Assembly: GCA_047967505.1 (NCBI GenBank)
Contig: CM106539.1
Direction: 5' to 3' (one strand)
Length of the DNA: 64,000 nucleotides
Source of the DNA: Dipteris shenzhenensis
Lineage: Eukaryota; Polypodiophyta; Polypodiopsida; Gleicheniales
The position numbers and the translations under genes were made by a program. The notes beneath the pieces were generated by a model. That model made no database searches and had not been told where the DNA came from. It worked only from the letters and a program-made list of their open reading frames with translations. This document shows positions 1-8,991 of the stretch, piece after piece (position 1 is the stretch's first letter; every line of letters begins with the position of its first letter).

Positions 1-1
1 A

Positions 2-643
2 GTAAATGAAACACAGTGGAAAGGCAAGCTAAAGAAGACACCCTCTGTAGGGCCACTCAACAAGGAGATAGGAACATTAGTTTGCAAGCATTGTGGTGAG
101 TCACCAGAGTGTGTAGAACCATGTGCTGCAATCATGTACTATTGTCTCCCGCATGACCGTGAAAGAGTTACCAGATGCACAATTCATATGGGTATGCACA
201 ACCACCCTGTGGAACAAGGGATCTCAAGGTAGAAAAGAAAATAGGTAGAGGACATGGTTTTGATGCGTGCTAAGGTGTCTCCAAATGCATCCTATAAGAA
301 CATTGAGATGACAGTTATAAGAGACATATTGATGGATATGTTACTTGTTGATGAAGACACTAAGCATGAAGAATTAAGTGAGACAAGGCTTAATGAAATG
401 CTGGAAACAATAACCCCTTTGTGCCATCGAAGGCGCCTTCAAAGATCTATTGAGTATGCAAGAAAGAATTCTTCCATTGGTGATGTAGGCTTGGATGCAA
501 TCCTTGCCTTGAAGAAGAGATGTACTTATCCTTTCTTGCAAAGTATATTGTTTCCTGGCCAACTACAAGATAAGAGTCAACCTCATATTTTTAAAATGTC
601 CTCTATAGGCCCTGCCTTTGGAGTAATCTTGTTAATAGAATGA
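2..643 (+). pseudogene. MULE-like transposase, N-terminal zinc-binding part (broken)
   Basis: Reading frame 2 is open from the window edge to a TAG at 230-232. A second TAG lies at 242-244, and the frame then continues open to 643. The first part has a Cys/His cluster (VCKHCGE..CVEPC..MYYC) ending in HMGMHNHPV, the kind of N-terminal zinc-binding domain (FAR1/WRKY-GCM1/FLYWCH type) that precedes MULE transposases. The part from 254 to 643 is the helical linker before the catalytic core. It ends in a 4-base overlap (ATGA) with the next frame, so a one-base frameshift separates it from the core at 640. Both TAGs could be former CAG codons. Seen: the frames, stops and cysteines. Inferred: that they once formed one gene with 640-2526. 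The true start lies outside the window. Confidence 0.6.
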
Positions 644-2526
644 GGCCTGGGGGAAATCTTGGTCAAATGTGGGTGCATTTTGATCACATACAACGTGTTA
701 AAGGGTGGGCCACTATGGCTGCTCATGTATATGACCCCTATATATGTGAGCTATTGACCATTGCTACATGTGAGTTTCAAGTACAGAACACACATGCACA
801 GGTGCAATTTTGGCACATGTTAAATGAGCAAATGTTGCAAAATGGATTTGAGAAACCACACTTTCGAGGGTTTATGGCAGATAGTGTTGGTTCAAATTGG
901 TTGGCTGTAAGGACTGTGTACAATGGAGGGCCGAAAAATAGAATGGAGGGAAAAGAGAGAACTTGTATTTTCCATTGGGAAATGAGTATGGTTGATCACA
1001 CAAGACGCTGCATTACCTCCCAGTTTCAAGAGAAACACAAATCATTATGCCAAAGTTGGAGAAACACAACCATAGATGCCGCAGCAAATGAATGGAAAAA
1101 TAGGATTAGAAAGTTTTGGTCTCCTACCCATGTGAAGGAAGGTGAATTGACTGTCCTCCAAGTCTGGATGGCCTTTTGGGACATTCGTGTTAGTCAATGG
1201 GGAGGCATGTTCTTAACACAACATGAAAATGTTGGCTTTGTACCTACAGTGAATCTATCTGAGAACAAGCACTCTAGCATTAGAGCGGGTCATGGGTTGC
1301 AAAAATATGTGTCTCTATATGAAGCTTCAGTTTTAGATCTTGCAATGAGTGCTTTACAAAGTGCCCATTATCATGCATACATGTTAGGAAAGCACTCTGG
1401 GACTGGACCAGATTTGGAGGTTTTGCGAAGACGAGTTTCTGAGGGTAATTCAAGTAGAGCACAACAAAATAAGCTTGTGGATTTGACAGAGGTTGTGCTA
1501 GAAGAGGCTAGATTGAACTCTCTAGAGTTGAAGAGACCCATGACTGAACCCTTGACAATAAGAATAAAGAGGGGTTCAGGATTACCTACTGAGGAGCATG
1601 AACTAGACAGTCATTGTCCCGAGTACATTACAGTGACAACAAATAGAGTGCTTGGTAAAAGAGGAAAGCCAAATATAGCAAGCCATTTAGGTCAACCAAT
1701 TTGTAAAGAGACATATGTGCATGTTGCGAATTGGGTAATACGAAGAACTGATCCACACAGTGTTGTCACATGCTTTGGATACATGAAAGATATGCGAAGG
1801 AGGTGTGGGGTGTTGATTAATGCACAGGGTAGAGGGGCTGATCATGGAGTGCTTGCACCATGCTTCAAAGGTAGAAGACAACATCCAAATGGAATCACAG
1901 AGCAATTTATATGGTTTTGCAATACAACGGTGACCCATATTTGGAACGTGGATCGATCTATTCAAGGTGTGCCAGGGGATTCACCTGGTGTGTGGAAGGT
2001 TGCTGAGGGAACCTCTCTAAGTATTGAAGAGAGAGCTGAATTGATAAAAGCAGGCTTTGTCCTTGAGGATGTTGGGCAAGGTGATCCAGTGCAACAAGGC
2101 AACACAGTAAGCCATGCACGTCCATGTCATCGTGATGGAAAGATTGTGAGATGGAGATCTAAATTGAGTAAGGAATTCAAAGAAAGAATTGCGAAGGCAA
2201 TGATAGAAAGTGGCGAGGTTTTAAAAGAGGATATCATTGTTCCAAATGTGTCGCATGTGTTTCACGTGCGGACTCCAGGCTCAATAGCTAAGAAGGTTAG
2301 TTATGCTGTTACAATTGCGGAGTTTCCACGTTGCACTTGTTTGGACTTCGCACAACGTGATGCAAAAAAGAATGCATACATGCCTTGCAAACACATATAC
2401 TTCAAAATCATTTCGGTGCTCAGCCTCGTTGCAGAAGTCCATCAATTCATGCATCAGGCTGCACTTACAAAGGTGGAGTTGTTTCATGCCTTAGCCGGTG
2501 GTAGAAACCTTGCACACATGGAGTAG
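640..2526 (+). CDS. MULE-like transposase core with C-terminal SWIM zinc finger
   Basis: A 628-residue uninterrupted frame. Residues 1-200 resemble a Mutator-like (MULE) RNase-H-fold transposase core: MADSVGSNWLAVR, then KERTCIFHWEMS. The C-terminus has a SWIM finger, CxC at residues 565 and 567 and CxH at 583 and 585 (CTCLDF...MPCKH), with the usual alpha-helical tail. SWIM fingers sit at the C-terminus of MULE and FAR1-type proteins and bind DNA or protein in the nucleus. The frame begins 4 bases inside the preceding frame, so the protein is probably a frameshifted remnant of a larger transposase and not an independent gene. No terminal inverted repeats were located, so mobility cannot be judged. 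Identification as MULE/SWIM is fairly sure; current function is doubtful. Confidence 0.7.
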   Translation: MRPGGNLGQMWVHFDHIQRVKGWATMAAHVYDPYICELLTIATCEFQVQNTHAQVQFWHMLNEQMLQNGFEKPHFRGFMADSVGSNWLAVRTVYNGGPKNRMEGKERTCIFHWEMSMVDHTRRCITSQFQEKHKSLCQSWRNTTIDAAANEWKNRIRKFWSPTHVKEGELTVLQVWMAFWDIRVSQWGGMFLTQHENVGFVPTVNLSENKHSSIRAGHGLQKYVSLYEASVLDLAMSALQSAHYHAYMLGKHSGTGPDLEVLRRRVSEGNSSRAQQNKLVDLTEVVLEEARLNSLELKRPMTEPLTIRIKRGSGLPTEEHELDSHCPEYITVTTNRVLGKRGKPNIASHLGQPICKETYVHVANWVIRRTDPHSVVTCFGYMKDMRRRCGVLINAQGRGADHGVLAPCFKGRRQHPNGITEQFIWFCNTTVTHIWNVDRSIQGVPGDSPGVWKVAEGTSLSIEERAELIKAGFVLEDVGQGDPVQQGNTVSHARPCHRDGKIVRWRSKLSKEFKERIAKAMIESGEVLKEDIIVPNVSHVFHVRTPGSIAKKVSYAVTIAEFPRCTCLDFAQRDAKKNAYMPCKHIYFKIISVLSLVAEVHQFMHQAALTKVELFHALAGGRNLAHME

Positions 2527-3535
2527 GTGCACAAGAAGGTGGCAAAATCCTAACATGTGCAGAGTGTATGGAGAATGGTAGCAATGTATGGGAGATGAAA
2601 AGAGATCCCTGTCTTAATTTTGGTAATGTTTTGCACATACAATAACAAGGATTTGTAAGTGCAAGGTCGATGGGCTGTGATTTTCATATACATGGAAATA
2701 ATGAAGATCTTTTGGTTTGGACTAGCTTCAGTACCTTTGGTATTTCACTCTACTATGCATGAACTTTTTTTCCATTAAAATATTGGATGCATTATGAAAT
2801 ATGCTCCACTACATAAAGCAAGTACGTGAAAGTGGACTGATGGGATTTGATTGTTTGAGAACTAATTTGGCATCATTGCCTGCCTGGCTTAATTCTTCGC
2901 ATGGCTTCCTTGTTGTTACTAAATGTTTTCTCTAATGGCTTACCCCATTTCCATAAATTTAAGGTGCCATGATTAAGGAGACTGTGAAACTCTTCTATCC
3001 TCAGATTATTCATGAAAAATGTGTGTGGCTTTGAAGTACAATACAGTGTCATGCAAAAGCCAAAATAAAAGTTTATTTCTATGCTCATATGATGTTACGA
3101 TAGACGGATAAAAGGTTAGGAAAATAATCCAAAAATTGAAGTTTCTTATGCTCCTTTTATTTGTTGTAAATAAGAAATAGATATATATATAGATAGATTT
3201 TGATGATCCATGTGAGAGGTTATATATATATAGACAGATTTCATTCATCCATGTGAGAGGTAATGGATCTTTAGAGGTGCCTATAATGAGAAATAGGATG
3301 CTTAGAGCCTACAGAAATGAGTAGCAACTTTCCCTACACCACACTTCTGGCCCTTTCATGTTTTCAGTTGTATTTGATGTTGGTTACAATATTCTTTCCC
3401 CAATACAATAAATGAATGATTTGGATGGTCTGCTCGCTTTTTTATGCTCGGTGTAATAGCTCTGCTTGGTTTTTCTTGCTCGCTTTTGGGTAACCCTCAT
3501 GCACTGGCAGCTTGGTGTGAAGAAGAGTTGAGTCT
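2527..3535. other. Non-coding spacer after the MULE-like gene
   Basis: AT-rich sequence with no frame that looks like protein. The only structure seen is the short duplication at 3181-3261. No inverted copy of the MULE region ends was found by eye. Confidence 0.5.
3181..3261. repeat. Two tandem ~40-bp units
   Basis: Each unit is an AT-dinucleotide run, then GAYAGATTT, then ATCCATGTGAGAGGT. The two copies (3181-3220 and 3221-3261) differ by a few substitutions. A small local duplication seeded on a dinucleotide tract. Confidence 0.7.
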
Positions 3536-3796
3536 TTGGGTAGTTTTGACTATAACAGTGGAGTGGTGATTCTCAATGCTTTCGACTTCTTTTGCTATGC
3601 AAATGATGAAGAGTACAACATCTTGGAGCTGTTATATGCACTTCCAATCGTGAGAAGGGTGATTCTTGAATGCATGTATACACAATGTTTTCATGGTGCT
3701 GATTGGTCACTTATTTTTGAAGATTTTGTTCAGGATCACATTGTGGAGGGTTTTCAACAAGTGGTTATGCATAATAAGTTGGTCTTGGTATACTAA
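3536..3796 (+). CDS. Short unrecognised frame upstream of Ty3-1
   Basis: 86 codons, opening with MGSFDYNSGVVILNAFDFF. No motif recognised. It ends 75 bases before the first gag-like ATG of Ty3-1, so it may be leader sequence of that element or chance. Low confidence that it encodes anything. Confidence 0.15.
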   Translation: MGSFDYNSGVVILNAFDFFCYANDEEYNILELLYALPIVRRVILECMYTQCFHGADWSLIFEDFVQDHIVEGFQQVVMHNKLVLVY

Positions 3797-3870
3797 GGCT
3801 CTGTGGGATCTTGTTTGGATCTTGTTTGGGATATTATTTGGATCTTGGTGTTTCCTTTTTGTGTTTCATC

Positions 3871-4089
3871 ATGGTGAAGATTCCAGTGTTTCAAGGGACC
3901 CAAGGGGAAGACCCGGAGTCTTATCTTTGGGATTTTGTTCAAGGATGCCAGATTTCTGGATGGTCCATGAAGGATCGGGCGGAGATTTTGCCTGATTTTC
4001 TTGAAGGTGTAGCCTTGAGTTGGCATGAGGCCTTGCCGAACTTACCAAGGAGGACTAGGACCAAGTGGTGGTGGTTGCTGCTACAATGA
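3871..4089 (+). pseudogene. Ty3-1 gag, N-terminal fragment
   Basis: The ATG at 3871 opens MVKIPVFQGTQGEDPESYLW, which resembles the start of a retrotransposon gag capsid domain, followed by a stretch ending LEGVALSWHEALP. The frame is lost at about 4060. The continuation lies in another frame that passes a TAG near 4092 (…MK, stop, RFGAVELPN…), where Gln would suit the family. Capsid protein of a virus-like particle in the intact element; a relic here. Confidence 0.6.
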
Positions 4090-4106
4090 AGTAGAGATTT
4101 GGGGCA

Positions 4107-5618
4107 GTGGAGTTGCCAAATGCTTTGATGTTGCAGTTGGACCAGTTCTATCAAGGAGAGGGTGAGATGGTCTTTGCATTGGCAATCCAATATGAAAATT
4201 TATGGACAAAGTGTGAAAGGGCAGCTTTGCGAGCTGTGGCATCTGCATCATTGACCCCTCAAAGTCTCTTAAGGATGGAGCACTTAAAGATGAGTAAATT
4301 CATTATGGCTTTGGAGCCTCATCTTCACTCAAAAGTAATGAGTAAAGATCCAACAACATACATGGAGGCACTTTGCATTGCAACCAAGAAAGAAGCTTCT
4401 CTAAAGATTGAATCCTCTTTTGTGTCTTCAACAACTTCAACTTCTAAGGTGGAGGTAATGGGCACTCCTCAGGTACCAAAGTCCTCTGAGTTAGATCGTA
4501 ATATCTCCCAATTAATGGCAGAGTTTGCTGATTTGAAATTGCATTTGGTTAATGCACGACAATTGAGAGCACCAAAGAGTGAGGATAGGCCTCGAGATAA
4601 GAGTGGGATCACTTGCTATGAATGTAATGAAAAAGGTCACTATTGCCACGAGTATCCTAGATTGAGAAAGAAAGAAGAAAAACAAGTATCCTTGTTAGAA
4701 TCTTCTTTAGGGAATGAGGAAAGAGAGGTAATGATGGCTAAACGGGGGCATGGTAAAGCAAAAGAAAAAGAAGAAAGCAAGGAAGAAGAAGATGAGGAAC
4801 ATCAGGAAGAGGAACACCATAGTAAGAAAAAGAAGACATCTAGAAGGAGAATTAGCCAGTCAGACTTTCCTTTAGGACAAGGCATTGGAAGCTATGACTT
4901 TTTGTCTGACCTTAAAGAAAAGGAAGCTCATATCACCTTTGGTCAATTACTTGCTTTGTCGCCAAAACTACGGAAGGAATGGGGAAAGCTAGCAAGCACA
5001 AGAGTGTCAAAGAAGAAAAAGAAGAAAAGTGCCATTCCTGTTGTTCAAAATATAGATATAGATGTTGGTGATGATATACCTGGGGTTGATGTGATCATTG
5101 ATGGTCAAGTGAGTTCTAATGTGTACATTGATGGAGGTGCATCGATTAATGTCATGAGTGAGAAGACCATGATAAATGCTGATTTAAAATACTCTAGTAC
5201 TATCTCTCCTTATTGCATCAAATTGGCTGACAACACTAGGGTTAAGATCTTGGGAGTTGTGAAGAATCTAGAAGTGGATGTATGTGGAATTTCTATGCTG
5301 ACTACTTTTCAGGTGATCCCTACCAAGCTATATGCACATGCCTATCCATTGATTTTGAGAAGGCCTTGGCTATGCAAGGTGAAGGCTATTCAAAAGTGGG
5401 ATACTGGAGAATTGATTTTGCAAGGAAATGATAAGAAGGTGCACTACAACATCAGAAGTCGCAAAAAGGAAGTTGTCAAGGAGGAGTCTTCAACATCAGA
5501 GAGTTCGAGCAATAACTTAACCGATGAAGAAGAAGAGACAGGGTGTAGCTCCGAGGAGTCCAACTCAGAGGGTGAGGTGGAAGGAGTGGCCTTTGGTCTT
5601 TGTCTTGGTGCTGATTAG
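4107..5618 (+). pseudogene. Ty3-1 gag C-terminal part and aspartic protease
   Basis: 503 codons. The gag part carries one zinc knuckle at about 4613-4655, CYECNEKGHYCHEY. The fourth ligand of the CCHC pattern is Tyr instead of Cys, so the knuckle is probably defective. A long acidic and lysine-rich linker follows (KEKEESKEEEDEEHQEEE). The protease shows VYIDGGASINVMS at about 5120, a DGGA form of the DT/SGA active site, with the flap and RRPWL region downstream. The frame stops at a TAG (5616-5618) and resumes in the same frame at once. Gag and pol would thus be one frame if that TAG was once a sense codon. Confidence 0.7.
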
Positions 5619-5639
5619 GATGAATCAGGAGGGAACAAG

Positions 5640-6404
5640 GTGGTGGTACAAGAAGATCCTATAGAGACACTTTATGTGGAGGATGTGGAGCACACTAAAC
5701 GATGCCAATGCAATGAAGAGCTTCTTGGTGATTCTCTATCAGGTAGTGAGAAGCTCCAGTACTTGGATATGTTAGATGATTTTCCATGTCTCTTTGCAAC
5801 AAGCTATTCACAGGTTCGACTTGTCTCTCTTGTGGAGCACAAGATTGAGTTGAAGCTAGAAAGCAAGCCAGTTGTGCAACGCTTAAGGCGATTGAGGATG
5901 ATCCAAGCTGAGGCACTAAAGAAAGAGGTAACACAACTACTTGAGGTGGGATTTATCTTTCCTGTTGATGATTCAGAATGGATATCTCCTGTAGTTGACA
6001 CACCAAAGAAAGGAAATAAGTGGCGGGTTTGTGTGGACTTTCATCCTTTGAATGCATGCACTAAGAGGGATGATTTTCCTTTGCTATTCCAAGATGAAAT
6101 ACTAGACCAAGTAGCAGGGCATGAGTTGTATTTTGGGTACTTTGAAATTCGTATTTGAGAGGAAGATCAAAAGAAAACATCATTTGTCACACCTTGGGGA
6201 GTTTTTGCTTACAGAGTGATGCCTTTTGGGCTGACCAATGCACCAGCCACATTTCAAAGGTTCATGAGTCAAGTGCTCGAGCCTTACTTGGGAAAGTTCA
6301 TAAGGGTGTTTTTGGATGATTTTTGCATTTATTCTCGGCGCATAGATCACATGGAGAAGTTAAAGATGGCCTTAGCTAGGATTGATGAAGCAAAGGGTGT
6401 CTAA
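5640..6404 (+). pseudogene. Ty3-1 reverse transcriptase, split by an in-frame TGA
   Basis: Same frame as the gag-protease piece. Recognisable RT blocks in order: WISPVVDTPKKGNKWRVCVDF, then HELYFGYFEIRI, a TGA at 6156-6158, EEDQKKTSF, MPFGLTNAPATFQ and the catalytic block VFLDDFCIYS (about 6307-6336) with both aspartates. The TGA lies where the family has a sense codon, and CGA to TGA is the simplest origin. The frame ends at TAA 6402-6404 just before a frameshift into 6422. Confidence 0.75.
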
Positions 6405-6421
6405 ATCCTAGCAAGTGTCAT

Positions 6422-6616
6422 TTGGCTCAAACAAAAGTAGTCTTGTTGGGGCATATTGTGTCTGAAGAAGGCTTGCAAATGGATCCTGACAAGGTTCAAG
6501 CAATCATGGCATTGCCAAGTCCTGAGAATGTCACTGGTGCTCACAAAATTCTAGGAAAAAGCAAGTATTATCAATGCTTTTGTGATGATTTCACAAAGAA
6601 CTCATCTACCCTTTGA
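6422..6616 (+). pseudogene. Ty3-1 RT thumb/connection fragment
   Basis: 64 codons in a different frame from the RT above. VVLLGHIVSEEGLQMDPDKV and a following stretch ending KYYQCF are the typical blocks between RT and RNase H in Ty3 elements. The element is cut off directly after this, at about 6610. Confidence 0.65.
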
Positions 6617-6645
6617 TTTTCTTTTCTGTTTAAATGAACAAACTT

Positions 6646-6873
6646 TCAAAAATCAAGTTGACTATGTAGTGCCATAGCCTTTTGATTAAGCTCCTTCAAA
6701 TGAGGACTTCTTGTCTTGTAATGCCCGTGCATTTGCTTTATAATAAGCTGAGAATATCCTCTTACTTCTGATTCTTTAACTTGACTTTGAAGACAACTCT
6801 CCAAACCAAGAATCAAAGCATTATACTCAGTTGCATTGTTAGTTGTGATACGTGGAAGCTCTTGTCCTCTTGC
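6646..6873 (-). pseudogene. RNase H fragment, antisense to its neighbours
   Basis: Read on the minus strand, 75 codons contain ITTNNATEYNALILGLESC and RGYSQLIIKQMHGHYKT. This is the pattern of the second, archaeal-type RNase H carried by some plant Ty3 lineages (N-x-A-E-Y-x-A-L-I-x-G-L, then G-D-S-Q-L). The Asp of the second motif is Tyr here. It abuts the copia LTR at 6875 and runs opposite to Ty3-1, so it comes from another, inverted element. Confidence 0.6.
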
Positions 6874-6874
6874 C

Positions 6875-7227
6875 TGTTGAGATATCGAGCTCCACTCGCG
6901 ATATGCTAGGGTGACCGTTGTGTATTTATGTCACCGACTTGTTAGCTGGAGATGCCGTTGGTACACCGCCACCGAATAATAGCTGGATGATAGCTATCCT
7001 TATCTACACTAGTTCGTGGCTCAGTTAGTATGCCACCTTAGTTAGTTGAGTTTGGTTTGAGACCCACATATAGGGTTCTTCTATTTCTTTGTACTAGAGT
7101 TCCTTTTGGCTTTCACAACTAAGAAGAGGAAAACTGTTTTCAGCCTCCACCTTTGTGTGTATTCCCCCATTGTGATTGTGAGAAAGCCTCAAGTGAGACT
7201 CCTTCCCTCTCTCCCACTATCTTCACA
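6875..7227 (+). repeat. 5' LTR of copia A (353 bp, TG...CA)
   Basis: Begins TGTTGAGATATCGAGCTC and ends CTATCTTCACA directly before a primer-binding site. Related LTRs lie at 45323-45675 (plus strand) and 38889-39243 (minus strand); the latter fixes both ends because it has target-site duplications. Confidence 0.9.
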
Positions 7228-7240
7228 TGGTATCAGAGCC
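7228..7240 (+). promoter_or_regulatory. Primer-binding site (initiator Met tRNA type)
   Basis: TGGTATCAGAGCC follows the LTR without a gap. This is the usual plant copia PBS, complementary to the 3' end of tRNA-iMet. It primes minus-strand cDNA synthesis. Confidence 0.85.
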
Positions 7241-7764
7241 TTGTTCGTAGTAAGGAGCTCAAGAAAGCAAATCAAGTTCGCAGTGTCCTGGTAAGAGGAC
7301 CAATGTTGCTTTCCTTTTTCGAGCTTGGGAGCAAATCTCTGCAGGTAGCACAGCCGGAAGTGCAAGAGTGCACTGTCTCAGATTGAGACGCCCTTCGCGG
7401 TGTGGCGAGAGGGCATTATATGATTCGAGGTCATTTCGGGGCCCGTTTTGGAGGCGGAAGTTCTCCGCAGGCACTCAGAAAAAGGCCCTATTTTTGCTGT
7501 GCGACCACTGTTCTGCGGGTCGGTGAAAAGTTGCCACAGAAATTGCATCGTATGCCTGTGTACAGAGATATTGGGAGTTGCAGATTCATGCTTGTTGCCT
7601 GTTGATGCAAAATTATCACTAGGAAGTGACTGTGTGGTGAAATACCACTTTCGTCAGTTTTGCAGATCTGCTCGTGTGAGGCAAAAACTGTGTTCTTTGC
7701 AGTGACAGAATATTTTGCAGTGTTCTGTAATGGCATCTGATTCTCTTTCGCAGATTGTCACACT
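7241..7764 (+). other. Copia A untranslated leader
   Basis: Lies between PBS and gag. An ATG at 7730 opens a frame of 26 codons that is one base out of register with gag, so the original start is probably disrupted by an indel between 7730 and 7765. Confidence 0.55.
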
Positions 7765-8610
7765 GAAAAGCTTGACAAGAACAACTTCCAGGCATGGAAG
7801 TTCAGAATGACGAATTTCTTGATGGGAAAAGGCTATTGGGAGTTCATTACAGGAAATGAAGAAGAGCCTGTTCTTCCTAATGTTCCTAGTCAATAGGAAA
7901 TGTAGGCATTTAAAGGATGGCATGAGAGAGCCAGGAAAGTTATGTACTGGCTGTCTATCAGTATTTCGGACTCCATGATTGTGCATATTCAGGATGCAAG
8001 TACGCCAAAGGAGGCATGGGATACTTTGGCAAAAATGTACAGCACAAACACGCAAGCCAGGAAAATGCAACTCAAATAGGAGTTGCACAATGTGCAGAGA
8101 GAAAACATGAGCATCAATGACTACCACATGAAGGCGAAGAAAATTGCGGATGCACTTGCTTCCATTGGGTCACCAGTGCATGATGACGATTTAGTTTCTG
8201 TGACCTTGAATGGTCTAGGAAAGGATTATGCACAGTTCCGGACATCCATTGCTGTCCGTGAAAATTTTCCTGATTTTGAGGAGTTGATTGCTCTTCTAAT
8301 TTCTGAAGAGCAGAGAAATGGGGGTGCATCTTCTTCAGCAAGAACTTCAAAAGAAACTGTCTTCTACTCAAATGCTGGCAGAGGTAGAGGCAGAGGTAGA
8401 GGAGGCCGATCTGCAGGCCGTGGTAGAAATCAGAATATGCAGCAAACGCAAGAAAACCAGTCCTATGCAGGAGGACGTGGTAACTCTAGAGGCAGGGGGA
8501 GCCAAAGAGGCCGTGGTGGATGGCAGAGAGGCCAAAATGCAAACAGCAATGTTGAATGCTACTATTGTGGCAAAATGGGTCATATGGCTAAGGACTGCTA
8601 CAAAAAGTAG
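7765..8610 (+). pseudogene. Copia A gag, interrupted by TAG codons
   Basis: Frame 1 reads EKLDKNNFQAWKFRM..., the standard copia gag N-terminus (UBN2 type), then NDYHMKAKKIADAL, an RGRGRGGR-rich linker and a CCHC zinc knuckle CYYCGKMGHMAKDC (about 8558-8599). TAG codons stand at 7894-7896, 7903-7905, 8077-8079 and 8608-8610. Sister copies at 15087, about 15000, about 15270 and 12511 have CAG at the same sites. Nucleocapsid/capsid precursor in the ancestor. Confidence 0.85.
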
Positions 8611-8619
8611 AATGACATT

Positions 8620-8988
8620 ATGAATGGAAAATTGCAGCAAGGCAATTATGCATCTTCAAGCAGGCAGGGTGATGATAGAAATGAGCATCTATTTATGGTG
8701 CAGCATATGACCAATTCTGTGACAAGTGCAGAAGAACAAAATGATGTGTGGTATGTTGACTCAGGTGCGTCAAACCACATGACAGGTCATGCAGAATGGA
8801 TGCAAGATGCAAGGAAAATGGAAAAACCAGGATTTGTGGAGACGGGTGATGATACTGCACATCCTATTGTGCAGATTGGCAAAATTCCTTTGTCTATGCA
8901 GGATGGGAAAAAGAAATACTTGTCTGATGTATTTCATGTCCCGAACATCACCAAGAACCTGGTTTCCATTGGTCAGATGGTTGAGTAG
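8620..8988 (+). pseudogene. Copia A aspartic protease
   Basis: In frame with gag and integrase. The active-site block VWYVDSGASNHMTGH lies at about 8746-8790 (DSGA intact), followed by the hydrophobic core FHVPNITKNLVSIGQM. Stops at TAG 8986-8988; copia B has CAG there. Would cleave the polyprotein. Confidence 0.85.
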
Positions 8989-8991
8989 GGC

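Larger units (their letters stand above)
3811..6616 (+). mobile_element. Ty3-type LTR retrotransposon remnant (Ty3-1), gag to reverse transcriptase
   Basis: Consecutive plus-strand pieces give gag, aspartic protease and reverse transcriptase in the order of Ty3 elements. No LTR, primer-binding site or integrase was found for it. It breaks off at about 6610 in the RT/RNase H connection, where sequence of opposite orientation begins. It differs from the Ty3-2/Ty3-3 family at 45-63 kb in its gag and protease motifs. Confidence 0.75.
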
